Shown: piece after piece, positions 8,183 through 19,179 of the stretch | Layout: every line of letters begins with the position of its first letter | How positions within the stretch are numbered: position 1 is the stretch's first letter | Assembly (NCBI RefSeq): GCF_022669015.1 | Contig: NZ_JAKKSL010000001.1 | Span: 496,001-560,000, forward strand | Length of the DNA: 64,000 nucleotides | Origin: Colwellia maritima | Lineage (GTDB): Bacteria; Pseudomonadota; Gammaproteobacteria; Enterobacterales; Alteromonadaceae | Direction of reading: 5' to 3' | Program-made: the position numbers and the translations under genes | The notes under the pieces: model-generated | The model's input: only the letters and a program-made list of their open reading frames with translations | Told to the model about the DNA's origin: nothing | Database searches by the model: none

Positions 8183-9528
8183 ATGAAATATATACTGTTA
8201 GCTTTATTGCTTTGTGCAATTGAGTTAACGCAAGCAAGTGAGCATTATATAGAATTAGAAAATCCAAATTTTGAGTGGTACAAGATGTGTTTTTTAGTCA
8301 GAATTTAGATTTTAACACCTTGCCTGAAAATAAGGTGGTTAACTTAACTTATTGGGGAAATAATCCAAAAGCTGAAATTAAATATAAGGGCAAAAATTTA
8401 TTTGTCTCGGGTAAAAACATTGCTTTCGAGCAAGTATATTTACAATTTAATAAAAAAGTGAAAACGATTTCATTCAATATACAGACTAACCCTGCTAGTT
8501 ATAATAATCAATATGTTCAAGAGCATACAGGGAAAGTCAGTGTTGAAACGCCTGAAGTGTATGAGCTTAGTAATATAATATTAACTTTATCGGACAAGTT
8601 TCATCAATCTAATTATAAAATGCGAGCTATAGGCGATTATTACGCCGATGTTTTAACATGGTTTTCTCCGTTTAAAGACCATGAAATATTTATGAAACTC
8701 GATGACGTTGACTATTATTCATTAGTTGAAAATGCGGCAGCGTATGTCTTTAATGCTGATAAAATAGAACAGTCCTCTTTATACAAAGGCTTTCGAGCCA
8801 TTGATGAAGTTAAAGAAAATATTAGCGTGTTAGAAGATTTCGCTAAGAAGAGCGATTTCAAAACGTTTTATAAACAACATCAAGGGTATTACTCAAGGTT
8901 AAGTAACGTTTTTCAAGCAGGTGCTAAGCCTAAAAGTATTTGGAGGTGGTTAGAATCTCACTTTCCGGCTAGGTACCACAGTTATAAGGTTTTCTTTTCC
9001 CCGTTAGGAGCAGGTAATAACAGTTCCCGCATGTTTGCTCATAATGATTTTAATGAATCTATTATGTTTATTAGCGCACCCAACCGTTATGAAAATGATG
9101 ACGTATCAATTCAAGCGTTAAAATTCACCCGTTCGTTTTTTACTGAAATTGATCATACATACGTTAATCCAATCTCAGACAAATATATAGATGATATAAA
9201 TACTGCTTTTCCCGATTTAAAGTCATGGTATAAAGGCGGTGGATATAATAAACCTTATTTGACATTCAATGAGTATATGACGTGGTCATTAGTCTCTTTA
9301 TACGCAATGGATAATTATACTACGCAAGAATATCAATTTATAAAAAACTATACTGAAGACTTTATGGTGAATAAGAGAGGCTTTTATCGTTTTAAAGCTT
9401 TTAATAATGAATTGATTCGTTTGTATAAAAACAAATCGACTGAAGAAAAAATCACAGATCTTTATCCTGCAATAATACGCCGGATACGAAAAAACACTAA
9501 AAATACTAAACGCAAAATGCATGGTTAG
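8183..9528 (+). CDS. secreted DUF4932-like protein of unknown function, one frameshift near 8270
   Basis: ATG at 8183 follows AGGATG and encodes a signal peptide (MKYILLALLLCAIELTQA). The frame breaks near 8270 and resumes as VQDVFFSQNLDFNTLPENK through 9528, about 448 residues. A central segment FFTEIDHTYVNPISDKY resembles the core motif of DUF4932 proteins, and a preceding SIMFISAPN strand and a C-terminal helical part fit too. TEIDH looks like a zincin HExxH motif with the first His replaced by Thr, so metal catalysis is doubtful. The family assignment is tentative. Confidence 0.55.
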
Positions 9529-9530
9529 CA

Positions 9531-9990
9531 TCTCATTGGTAGTATGAAGAGGGACTTTTAGCTGCTAGTTAAGAGTTTTCCCGCACAGTAGTAAAACTAT
9601 GATGCATTAACGCTATATAATATTTCCCTTTTATATTACCCACGTTTTCAATCCAATCGAGAAAATAACTTAATAGACTTGGTATAAGCCTATATTTCCG
9701 ACCTTATAACCAAATGGATTTATTTCAAAAATAATCAATATTTTACAATTAATTAACGACTGACTAATTAGTCAGGTTTTATAAAATTGTCATGATTAAA
9801 TAACAAAACAGTAACATTCTTTGCTTAAAATTTAGCACCTTTTTAAATAAAAAGGTGCTGCTTTGCCTCGGCTTTTGGCAGGTAAGCGCAAGAAACGACC
9901 AGACAATAGCACGTATTTTTAAAGACAATCATTTTAAAACCAAACAGATAGTGTCGCTTTACACACTTTAACAATATAGAGAGAAGCACA
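9531..9990. other. 460-bp intergenic region with a 16-bp perfect palindrome
   Basis: No gene is seen. CTGACTAATTAGTCAG at 9760-9775 is a perfect palindrome followed by GTTTT. It lies 215 bp before the nuclease gene and could be an operator or a short terminator for transcripts from the left. The rest is AT-rich. Confidence 0.45.
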
Positions 9991-12900
9991 ATGCAAGAGA
10001 AACAATTGGCCTTTCGGCAGAAAAATTCACTTGGCATAACGATAACTGAAAAACCTAAATCTTCGGTAATAAAAGCAATGCTCATCTCAGCATTTTGCTT
10101 TTCCGTTACGCAAACAGCATTTGCAGCAGATGTTTTTATTAACGAAATTCACTATGACAATGCGGGTGGTGATGTAGGCGAAGCAATAGAAATCGCAGGT
10201 TTAGCAGGTACTGATTTATCAGGATGGCAAGTTGTTTTATATAACGGAAAGGGCGGGGCAACCTATAACAGTGCACTAGAACTTTCAGGCATTATTCCAG
10301 ATCAACAAGATGGATTTGGAGCTGTGCCATTTAATTACCCTGCTAATGGAATTCAAAACGGTGCGCCAGACGGGCTTGCCTTAGTTGATGCAAACGGTAA
10401 TGTTGTTGAATTTTTAAGTTATGAAGGGACGCTTGTTGCTACAAATGGTCCTGCAAATGGCTTATTGAGTACTGATATTGGTGTGGCTGAAACCAGTACT
10501 ACGCCGGTTGGTTATTCATTACAGTTTAATGGCACAACGTGGCAAGCGGCTAGTGTAAATACCTTTGGTGATGTAAATATTGGGCAAACTTTTACTGACA
10601 CCGATAGCGGAAATGGTGACGGCGGTGACGACAACGATAGTGGCGATAATAACAATGGTGATGATAGCAATAATGCAACAGTAACTAATGCTTGTTTTAA
10701 TTGTCCAGATTTAAGTCGTATCGCCAATGCAGCTGAATTTAATGATGCAGCTTATTATGCACAAGTTATTGATGCAATTAATGCAAACGACAGCGCCGAA
10801 AATATTAAAGCAGATATTAACGAAGTCATATCTGCTAACCATAAACAATTATCTTATTCAGAAGTATGGACTGCTTTAACGGTTACTGACGAAGACCCGT
10901 TAAATGCTGATAATGTTATTTTATTTTATCGCGGCATTACTAAGCCTAAATTTGCTAATGGTAGTGGTAGTCAATCAACAAACCAAGATAACTGGAACCG
11001 TGAACATACTTGGGCAAAAAGCCATGGTTTTCCTAGTTCAAGTGCTTATGCTTATACCGATATTCACCATTTAAGACCAACGGATATCTCAGTAAATTCG
11101 TCACGTGGCAATTTAGATTTTGATAATAGTGATATGCCATTAGCAGAATCACCAGAAAACCGAGTTGACAGTGATTCGTTTGAACCTCGTGACCAAGTCA
11201 AAGGTGATGTTGCTCGTATTGTGTTCTATATGGACACTCGTTACGGCTTTGACTCGGTAACACCTGATTTACAAGTAGTCGATGCTTTAACTTCAACAGG
11301 CGAGCCAAAGTTAGGAAAATTATGTACTTTGTTAGCATGGAGCGAAGCTGATCCTGTAGATGAGTTTGAACAAAGCAGGAATGACAGCATTTACGAATTT
11401 CAAGGGAATAGAAACCCATTTATTGACCACCCTGAATGGGTTTCAATGCTGTATTCACAATCTTGTGATGGTTCAAGTCCTGTAGAGCCTGATCCCACTG
11501 AGCCTGAACCAGTAGACCCTGATCCTGTCAATACAGCCATTGACTTATACATCTCAGAGTATATTGAGGGAAGTAGTTTCAACAAAGCTGTCGAAATTTA
11601 TAACCCAACCAGTGAAACTATTTCATTAGCGGGCTATACCTTTAAGCTATATTCTAATGGCAGCGCTACAGCAACAGGCACTTATGCTTTAACAGGTGAA
11701 ATATTACCTCACGATGTGATTGTGCTAGGTGGAACACAAATAACAGATGATAGTGAATTAAAACCTTATATTGACCAATTTACGAGTGCTGTTAATTTCA
11801 ATGGTGATGACTACATTGAATTACTTCATGGTGACAACATTATTGATAATGTAGGTATTTATGCGGTTAAGCAATCTTGGGGTGCTAATACCACCTTGGT
11901 ACGCTTAGCCACAGTAACGTCAGGAGACACAGACAGAACTGATGCATTTAATAAAGCTGCACAATGGGAATCTCACCCAAGTAACACGTTTAATTTCTTA
12001 GGTTATCACTTAGTTGATGCCACTGTGCCTGATACTGGAGAAGAACCCACGTTAGGTGTTTGTAATGATGAATCTAATAAAATTCATACCATACAGGGCA
12101 GTGGCTTTGAATCCACCGTTATTGGCGAAACAAAGACTATTGAAGGTGTGGTAACAGCCGTAGTGCCAGGTTTGAAAGGGTATTTTGTTCAGGAAGAAAC
12201 TACTGATATAGATGCAAATAACGCAACATCAGAGGGGATTTTTGTTTACTCTGATAGCTCTGAAAACTTCCCTATCATTGGCAATAAAATACGTATTCAA
12301 GGTACAGTTAAAGAAAATTATGGCCGTACACAATTAACCGCTACTTCAGACTTTTTAGATTGTGGTGTTGGTGAAGCTATTAATCATACCGTTGCGACAT
12401 TACCAGTAATAAGCTCAAGCGATTTGGAAGCTATAGAAGGTATGTTAGTGAGTTTTGAAGACACATTGTCTGTCAGCGACACATATAACCTAGCAAGGTA
12501 TGGCCAATTAACGCTTTCTAACGGTCGATTAATTCTACCGACTAATATTTATTCTGCAGGCACAACACAAGCTGTTGCCTTGGCAGATAAAAACAGTAGA
12601 AACAGAATCATTCTTGATGATATGAATAACGCACAAAACCCTGAAAATGTGCCATTTCGGCGCCAGAGTTGAGTTATCAAAATTCGTTACGTTTAGGAGA
12701 TACTATTTCAAACTTAACTGGGGTTATTGACTATAGCTATAGCGAATTCCGTGTTTTGCCTACTCAAACGCCTCAGTTTATGGCAACAAATGCCAGAACC
12801 TCTAATCCTGAATTTAACGGTACAGGGTCATTAAAAATCGCTAGTTTTAACGTACTCAATTACTTTAATGGTGATGGTACTGGTCAAGGTTTCCCAACCT

Positions 12901-13970
12901 CAAGAGGGGCAGATAGTGCGGAAGAATTTGCTCGTCAAAGCAATAAAATTGTTGCAGCACTGATTGACATAAATGCCGATGTAGTCGGTTTGATGGAAAT
13001 TGAAAATGACGGTTTTGGTAGTCATAGTGCTATAGCAGATCTAGTAAATAAGCTAAATACTCAGCTTGGTAACAATACATACAACTATGTAAACTTAAAC
13101 CAAACTGGTATTGGCAGTGACGAAATTACTGTTGGCTTTATCTATAAACCATCAACTGTTTCTTTGGTAGGCAGTGCCGTAACAACATCACAATCACCAT
13201 TTGATTTTGGCAATCGTCAACCCCTTGTTCAAACCTTTAAAGAGATTGCAAATAATAAAGAATTAACTATTGCTGTTAATCACTTTAAATCTAAAGGCAG
13301 TTGCGACAGCGCTACTGGTAACAATGCAGATCAAGGTGATGGTCAAGGGTGTTGGAACGAGCTTAGAACACAAGCAGCCAATGAATTAGTTAGTTGGTTA
13401 AATACTAATCCTACGGGGTCAACTAATGGCAACATTCTCATTATTGGCGACCTTAATTCATATGGTAAAGAAGATCCCATTAACGCAATAACCATGCAGG
13501 GTTATAAAAACTTAATTTCTGATCACATTGGTATTGGTGGTTATTCTTATAATTTTGGTGGTGAAGTGGGGTATTTAGACCATGCTTTAGCATCTTCTGA
13601 CCTAGCGCCAAAAATTGTTGATGCCACTATCTGGCATATAAATGCTGATGAACCGCGCATTTTTGATTACAACACTGAATTCAAATCTACTGAGCAATTA
13701 ACCAAATATTATGGTGATGATGCTTATAGAGCGTCAGATCATGATCCCGTTATAGTGTTACTAAATTTAAATTCCAATGAAATATTGATTGGTGATTTTG
13801 ATGGCGACAACGATATAGATCAACTTGATATTCGCCAATTTACCACACTGGTTCGCAGTACTAACACACTCGATATTAAATACGACTTCAACCACGACAA
13901 TAGCGTGAATAATAGAGATGTACGAGCAATGATGTCTTTATGTACTCGTACTCGTTGTGCCGTAGAATAA
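9991..13970 (+). CDS. large extracellular nuclease: lamin-tail, endonuclease I, ExeM/NucH-type phosphodiesterase and dockerin-like domains; one frameshift near 12663
   Basis: About 1,326 residues if a C is restored near 12663 (the frame then reads VPFPAPELSYQN). In order: signal peptide ending TAFAA (about residue 45); lamin-tail-like domain from FINEIHYDNAGG; acidic Asp/Gly/Asn linker (about 200-228); endonuclease I domain with NWNREHTWAKSHGFP (residue 333 on) and DIHHLRP (about 357); a second lamin-tail domain (about 519-640); an ExeM-like region; then an endonuclease/exonuclease/phosphatase domain with SFNVLNYFNG, NHFKSKGS, IIGDLNSYG and SDHDPV. It ends in two calcium-binding loops (DFDGDNDIDQLD and DFNHDNSVNNRD) of dockerin type I and a CTRTRCA tail. 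It would degrade extracellular DNA. The cohesin-like gene 11 bp downstream suggests surface tethering. Confidence 0.85.
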
Positions 13971-13981
13971 AAGGAAATAAA

Positions 13982-14596
13982 ATGAAAAAATTAACAATGT
14001 TATTAACCGCTTTTCTGTTTTCATTGAGTGCTAACGCAACTTTGATCACGGTAGAATTAAATAATACTGACTATAATGTTGGCGATGTTCTCAGCGCAAA
14101 TATCGTTATTTCAGAGATCGAACTGGATTATACATTTCAAAAAATAGTGGGCGATTTTGAATTTAATTTAACATTCGATAACACTATCATTGAATTTGTT
14201 TCAGCAGCCTTTGGTGACAAACTCGATGTAGACCCAGACCCATTTTGGGCAAGTGACCAATCTATTATCTCTTCGTTGGGCCGTGTTTTTCTATCAGAAA
14301 TCAGCTATGCGTTAGATTCTGATTTATTCTTTGCTCAAGATGGTTTAACCAGTTTTGTACTGGCCAGTATTGACTTTAATGTTATTGGAACAGGAGCGAG
14401 CTTTGTCAACTTGTCTGAGGTTGCTATTGGCGATGCCTATGGCGATGACTTTCTAGCTGTAAATGCCATAGGGCAAACCTATTCAGTAAAAAATGGAAAT
14501 TCTGTTGGTGTGCCAGAGCCATCAACAGTTTTCTTAATGCTAATCGCGATGGGTTTCTTCGTTATACGACAAAAATGCGTTAAATCCTCACATTAG
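13982..14596 (+). CDS. cohesin-like PEP-CTERM surface protein
   Basis: ATG at 13982 with AAAGGA upstream; it follows the nuclease stop by 11 bp, so they are co-transcribed. Signal peptide MKKLTMLLTAFLFSLSANA, then a roughly 150-residue beta domain (VELNNTDYNVGDVLSANIVI, FEFNLTFDNTIIEFVSAAFG) with the strand pattern of cohesin modules. It ends in VPEPSTVFLMLIAMGFFVIR plus basic residues: a PEP-CTERM sorting signal handled by exosortase. No exosortase gene is in the window. The neighbouring nuclease carries a dockerin-like tail, so the two may bind. The cohesin call rests on pattern only. Confidence 0.75.
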   Translation: MKKLTMLLTAFLFSLSANATLITVELNNTDYNVGDVLSANIVISEIELDYTFQKIVGDFEFNLTFDNTIIEFVSAAFGDKLDVDPDPFWASDQSIISSLGRVFLSEISYALDSDLFFAQDGLTSFVLASIDFNVIGTGASFVNLSEVAIGDAYGDDFLAVNAIGQTYSVKNGNSVGVPEPSTVFLMLIAMGFFVIRQKCVKSSH

Positions 14597-14672
14597 TTTT
14601 ACTATATAAAAACCATTCAGTGAAATGTAATTCACCGAAAACGTTTTTACCTTACTATTTATATCACTAAGC

Positions 14673-14710
14673 AAAGCCCTTATTCATTGAATAAGGGCTT
14701 TTATATTTTA
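14673..14710 (+). terminator. Rho-independent terminator of the nuclease/cohesin operon
   Basis: AAAGCCCTTATTCA and TGAATAAGGGCTTT form a long perfect stem followed by TATATTTT, 77 bp after the PEP-CTERM gene. No gene lies between. Confidence 0.85.
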
Positions 14711-14763
14711 CCTTAGGGGTTATCAGCACTTGTTCTATAAACAGCAAGACATTAAGCTTACTG

Positions 14764-14805
14764 AAACCATAAACCATAAACCATAAACCATAAACCATAA
14801 ACCAT
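14764..14805. repeat. heptanucleotide tandem repeat (AAACCAT)6
   Basis: Six exact consecutive copies of aaaccat lie between two terminators. A 7-bp unit in non-coding DNA is prone to slippage, so copy number may differ between strains. Confidence 0.95.
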
Positions 14806-14811
14806 AGATGT

Positions 14812-14838
14812 AAAAAAACCGGCAGAAGGCGGTTTTTG
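14812..14838 (-). terminator. Rho-independent terminator of rpoH
   Basis: On the minus strand an AAAAACCG/CGGTTTTT stem with an 8-nt loop is followed by a T run, 34 bp after the rpoH stop. Confidence 0.85.
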
Positions 14839-14871
14839 AAATAGTTTATAAAACACTACATTAAAATGGTG

Positions 14872-15726
14872 TTATAACACCATAGTATTTTTAAGTTTGT
14901 TGAGTGCGTTTTTCTCTAATTGACGTACACGCTCAGCTGAAATTTGATATTTATTAGCTAAATCTTGCAATGTAGACTTATCTTCAGCTAACCAACGGGT
15001 GTTAATAATATCTTGGCTACGTTCGTCAAGTGCTACTAATGCCGTTGATAAACGGCTGTTAGCATGGTTTTCCCAGTTCGCATTTTCTACTTCAACAGCA
15101 AGGTCTGATTGCTTATCTTCAAGGTATAAAGCGGGTGAGAAGTTACCTGCACTAGCGTTGTCATCATCATCAGTCGATAATTCAAATGCTTGGTCATGGC
15201 TGCTCATGCGATTTTCCATTTCCAATACATCTTTAGTGCTAACACCTAATGTTTCGGCAACAGTATTTACTTCGTCATTGCTAAACCAACCTAAACGCTT
15301 TTTGTTTTTACGTAGGTTAAAGAACAATTTACGTTGTGCTTTAGTGGTTGCAACTTTCACAATACGCCAGTTTTTTAATACGTATTCATGAATTTCAGCT
15401 TTGATCCAATGTACAGCAAATGAAACTAAACGAACGCCTACTTCTGGATTAAAGCGTTTAACGGCTTTCATCAAGCCTACGTTACCTTCTTGCACTAAAT
15501 CTGCTTGGGCTAAACCATAACCTGAGTAGCCTTTAGCTACATGAATCACAAAGCGCAGATGCGACATAATCAGTTTTTGTGCTGCTTGCAGATCGTTTTC
15601 TTCATAAAGGCGAGTCGCGAGATCTTGCTCTTCTTCTGCAGTAAGCATTGGAATGCTATATGCTGATTGCATGTAAGATTCAATACTGCCACTTCGTGGT
15701 ACGGTAAGTTGCATTGTATTACTCAT
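14872..15726 (-). CDS. rpoH: RNA polymerase sigma-32 (heat-shock) factor RpoH
   Basis: 284 residues, the normal length. Region 2 carries [21 protein letters not shown] and [38 protein letters not shown] is the RpoH box that separates sigma-32 from other group-3 factors. Region 4 ends [20 protein letters not shown]. The start at 15726 follows GAGG. It directs transcription of heat-shock chaperones and proteases. It lies downstream of ftsX in the same direction, the usual gammaproteobacterial order, with a 257-bp gap that probably holds its own promoters. Confidence 0.97.
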   Translation of the reverse strand: MSNTMQLTVPRSGSIESYMQSAYSIPMLTAEEEQDLATRLYEENDLQAAQKLIMSHLRFVIHVAKGYSGYGLAQADLVQEGNVGLMKAVKRFNPEVGVRLVSFAVHWIKAEIHEYVLKNWRIVKVATTKAQRKLFFNLRKNKKRLGWFSNDEVNTVAETLGVSTKDVLEMENRMSSHDQAFELSTDDDDNASAGNFSPALYLEDKQSDLAVEVENANWENHANSRLSTALVALDERSQDIINTRWLAEDKSTLQDLANKYQISAERVRQLEKNALNKLKNTMVL

Positions 15727-15983
15727 TTAATTAACCTCTATTTTTTTACTAAAATTTTTTGCTCAAGATATAATTTTGTGCACACGTAATTGTAACATAA
15801 TTGTGGCTTGTTACCTATATACAGATAGCAGGTAATATTGAGCGAGCACAAACATTATCGTAATAGAAAGGGCAAAACAAGACGATCTTTCAATTTTTTT
15901 GTGACAGAGTTGTTAAATAATGTTGCGAGTGATATTTGTTCTTTATTTACAATAAGATAGGCTTATATAAATAATAAGAAATA

Positions 15984-16961
15984 TTACTCAGCATTTGGCT
16001 CAATAGCACGTATGTGTTTACGTACCGAGATATAACTTCCAACCAAGCCCAAAATAACAGCAACAGCAATTAAAATAAGTGCTTCATCAATAGATAATCC
16101 CTGCAGCTGAAAGTTACTTTGGTATAAATCGGTTACTTTACTGATAGCACTTGTTAAATAGTGCGCAAGCAGGGTCACTGCTAACCAGGAGAGTATGCCA
16201 CCAAAAATACCATACCAAACGCCACTGTATAAAAAGGGGCGTTGTATAAAGCTGTCTGTTGCGCCAACAAGTTTCATCACGGCAATGGCATCTTTTTGGT
16301 TCAAAATTGCTAAACGAATAGTATTGCCGACGATAAGCACGACAGACATGCATAATAATAATGCTACGCCTATAACGATATCTTCAATTAATTGGGCTAT
16401 TGCTTCCAGACGAGTGAGCCATTCTAAGTCCAATTTACCTTGGTCAACTTCATGCTCTTGTTTTAGTTTTACTAAAAGTTCATTAGCAGCACTTGGCTGA
16501 CTGGCACGTTCAGTTGGGGTGACTAAAATGGTAGCCGGTAATGGGTTTTTATCAAGATATTCAAGTGATTGGCCAAAACCAGACAATATTTTGAATTCTT
16601 TAAGTGCTTGTTCGGCAGAAATATAATGTACGTCACTTACTTCTGTGTATAACTTAATTCGTTTTACTAAGTTTTTTGCGCTTTTGTCAGTTGTTGATAA
16701 TGTTAAAAACAAGGTGATTTGAGAGGCGCTGTCCCATTGTTCACTGACTTGCTCGGCATTTTTTACAAATAAATGTAATGTGGCAGGTAAAGCTAAACTA
16801 ATACCCAGTACAAATACCGTCATAACAGAGGTAAAGGGTGTTCGCCATAAATCACCTAAACTACCAACCGCTTGTTGTAAGTGGCGAATAGGCAAGGTGA
16901 GTAATCGCTGTAAAAGGGAACTGCGTTGACGCAAACCACTCGAATGTCTATTGCTACTCAT
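15984..16961 (-). CDS. ftsX: cell-division protein FtsX
   Basis: The start MSSNRHSSGLRQRSS at 16961 overlaps the ftsE stop by 8 bp; longer upstream starts would lie inside ftsE. The 325-residue protein has a cytoplasmic N-terminus, a membrane segment (about 50-70), a periplasmic domain (about 70-210) and three more C-terminal membrane spans with AVMKLVGATDSFIQRPF, the FtsX/MacB permease motif. With FtsE it forms an ABC-type complex at the septum that controls peptidoglycan hydrolases. Confidence 0.96.
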   Translation of the reverse strand: MSSNRHSSGLRQRSSLLQRLLTLPIRHLQQAVGSLGDLWRTPFTSVMTVFVLGISLALPATLHLFVKNAEQVSEQWDSASQITLFLTLSTTDKSAKNLVKRIKLYTEVSDVHYISAEQALKEFKILSGFGQSLEYLDKNPLPATILVTPTERASQPSAANELLVKLKQEHEVDQGKLDLEWLTRLEAIAQLIEDIVIGVALLLCMSVVLIVGNTIRLAILNQKDAIAVMKLVGATDSFIQRPFLYSGVWYGIFGGILSWLAVTLLAHYLTSAISKVTDLYQSNFQLQGLSIDEALILIAVAVILGLVGSYISVRKHIRAIEPNAE

Positions 16962-17652
16962 AAGTAACACCTTGTGCTTGCAAACCTTCCACAATACCAT
17001 CGTTGATCATGGTACCTTCTTTTAACGTTAAGGTGCGATATTTCATACGGGCGATCAAACCAAGGTCATGCGTGGCAATTAACACTGTAACTCCTGCCGC
17101 ATTAAATTCTTCAAAAAGGCGAATAATATCGAGGGATAATTTGGGATCTAAATTACCTGTTGGTTCATCAGCAAGTAAAATAGGTGGTTTGTTGACTATT
17201 GCACGAGCGATACCAACACGTTGTTGTTCACCACCAGAAAGCATGTGAGGAAAACATTTTAGTTTAGCGCTTAAATGTACTTTATCTAAGGCTGTTTCAA
17301 CACGCTTTTTAATCTCTTTGCGACTAACGCCTTCAATAATCAACGGTAAAGCAACATTATCAAAAATTGTACGGTCTTTGAGTAAATTATGGCTTTGAAA
17401 TATCATACCAATACCACGACGCACATAAGGTATTTGTTTGTACTGAATCGTCGCTAATTCGGTATGGTTGACTAAAATGCTGCCAGAGCTTGGCTTCTCC
17501 ATCATAGAAATTAGCTTTAGCAATGTACTTTTACCTGCGCCAGAATGTCCTGTTAAGAAGGCCATTTCACCGGCTTGTAGCGTGAAATTAACCTGCTTTA
17601 AGGCAAGAAAACCACCCGGGTAAGTTTTGTTAACATTGTGAAAGCTAATCAT
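16954..17652 (-). CDS. ftsE: cell-division ATP-binding protein FtsE
   Basis: 232 residues with Walker A GHSGAGKST, ABC signature LSGGEQQRVGIARA, Walker B ILLADEPTGNLDP and the H-loop IATHD. It is the ATPase partner of FtsX, translationally coupled to it, and lies 46 bp downstream of ftsY. Length and motifs are complete. Confidence 0.97.
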   Translation of the reverse strand: MISFHNVNKTYPGGFLALKQVNFTLQAGEMAFLTGHSGAGKSTLLKLISMMEKPSSGSILVNHTELATIQYKQIPYVRRGIGMIFQSHNLLKDRTIFDNVALPLIIEGVSRKEIKKRVETALDKVHLSAKLKCFPHMLSGGEQQRVGIARAIVNKPPILLADEPTGNLDPKLSLDIIRLFEEFNAAGVTVLIATHDLGLIARMKYRTLTLKEGTMINDGIVEGLQAQGVTYE

Positions 17653-17698
17653 AATTATTATTTTTAGACATGTTTTTTAAAAATCTTTTTTCAGTCTA

Positions 17699-19054
17699 TT
17701 ACTCTTTTGCAAACAAAGCATCAATAAAATCATCTCCATTGAATGGACGAAGATCGTCAATACCTTCACCTACGCCTAAATAACGAATAGGAATATTGTG
17801 TTTATCTGCAATAGCGAACACAACACCACCTTTAGCGGTTCCATCTAATTTAGTTACTGTTAGCCCTGTTAAGCCAACGGCTTCATCAAATAATTTAGTT
17901 TGACTTAATGCGTTTTGACCAGTGCCGGCATCAAGAGTCAACATAACTTCATGGGGAGCATTCACGTCGAGTTTTTTCATTACCCGAACGACTTTTTTTA
18001 ACTCTTCCATTAAATGGGCTTTATTTTGTAATCGTCCTGCTGTGTCGGCAATAATAATATCTACTTTACGTGCCTTAGCTGCACTAATGGCATCAAAAAT
18101 TACCGAAGCGCTATCTGCACCTGTATCTTGGGCAATAACAGGAATATCATTACGATCACCCCATACTTGCAATTGCTCTACGGCAGCGGCTCTAAATGTG
18201 TCGCCTGCGGCTAACATAACAGATTTCCCTTGTGCTTGAAATTGTTTAGCTAGCTTACCAATTGTTGTGGTTTTTCCTACACCGTTAACACCCACCATTA
18301 ACATAACAAATGGTCCGTCACTTTCAGGTATTACCAGAGGTTGGCTGACATTCTCGATAACCTTTTTTAACTCAACTTTGAGTAAATCATATAAGGCTTC
18401 CGCATCTTTTAATTGTTTTCGGTTTGCACTTTTAGTTAACGAGTCAATAATTTTCATGGTGGTTTCAACACCAACATCGGCTAACAATAAGTGAGTTTCT
18501 AGCTCTTCAAATAGCTCGTCATCGATTTGTTTACCTTTAAACAAGTCAAATAGCCCACCGCCTAAATTAAGGCGAGTTTTACTTAAGCCTTGTTTAAGGC
18601 GCGCGAAAAATCCGAGTTTAGTTTCTTTGGCTGTTTCAGGTTCTATAACAGCTTCTGAGGAAGAGCCCTGCTCAGGCTCTACGTGCTCAGTAGTGTTTGG
18701 TGCTGTCGTTTCCGGCTCAATATTTGAGTTAGATTCTTTAAGGGGCTGTAGCGCTAATTCTGTTTCTTCCGGTTCACTCACATCGAGAGTATCCATCTCT
18801 GGTTCTGGCGTGGGCACTAACTCGGGCTCTAACGTTGTTGATAACGCTTGCTCTGTTTCTTGCGTTAAGGGTGGCATCGCCTCTATAGTTTGTTCTTCGG
18901 TCTCTATCTTCACATCATTTACGATGGATTCGCTAGCCGATACCTCATTTATAGATTCTTGTGTTTGTTCACTTTCGACCTGTTCTGGAGAAGTATTGTC
19001 TTCATCAGCAACTTGTTCTTTTTTGTCCTGACCAAAGCCTAACCAGGAAAACAT
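17699..19054 (-). CDS. ftsY: signal-recognition-particle receptor FtsY
   Basis: The start MFSWLGFGQDKKEQ at 19054 is chosen over an upstream ATG because this is the conserved FtsY beginning. Residues about 15-160 are a Glu/Thr-rich acidic A domain. The NG GTPase follows, with GVNGVGKTTTIGKLA, DTAGRLQNK, TKLDGTAKGG and a C-terminal GEGIDDLRPF. It docks SRP-bound ribosomes at the inner membrane. It is first in the ftsY–ftsE–ftsX operon and divergent from rsmD. Confidence 0.97.
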   Translation of the reverse strand: MFSWLGFGQDKKEQVADEDNTSPEQVESEQTQESINEVSASESIVNDVKIETEEQTIEAMPPLTQETEQALSTTLEPELVPTPEPEMDTLDVSEPEETELALQPLKESNSNIEPETTAPNTTEHVEPEQGSSSEAVIEPETAKETKLGFFARLKQGLSKTRLNLGGGLFDLFKGKQIDDELFEELETHLLLADVGVETTMKIIDSLTKSANRKQLKDAEALYDLLKVELKKVIENVSQPLVIPESDGPFVMLMVGVNGVGKTTTIGKLAKQFQAQGKSVMLAAGDTFRAAAVEQLQVWGDRNDIPVIAQDTGADSASVIFDAISAAKARKVDIIIADTAGRLQNKAHLMEELKKVVRVMKKLDVNAPHEVMLTLDAGTGQNALSQTKLFDEAVGLTGLTVTKLDGTAKGGVVFAIADKHNIPIRYLGVGEGIDDLRPFNGDDFIDALFAKE

Positions 19055-19179
19055 ACCTTTTTTTCTTCGACACTTGATTCGACCTAACAGTATTGATGTA
19101 TCAAAGCGAATGCCATGAAAGGTTTCAGTTCGCTTGAATATCATTATGGTGTAAAATTGCCGCTATATTAGCATTAATA

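Noticed and set aside
8183..9528. Calling this gene a metalloprotease
   Set aside because: The TEIDH motif lacks the first His of HExxH, so catalysis cannot be claimed.
10512..10727. Minus-strand frame opposite the nuclease linker
   Set aside because: It is a Leu/Ser-rich shadow of the Asp/Gly/Asn repeat linker.
18627..19031. Plus-strand open frame of 134 codons opposite ftsY
   Set aside because: It is antisense to the Glu/Thr-rich ftsY A domain, whose biased codons create a Ser-rich false frame. No ribosome site or family match.
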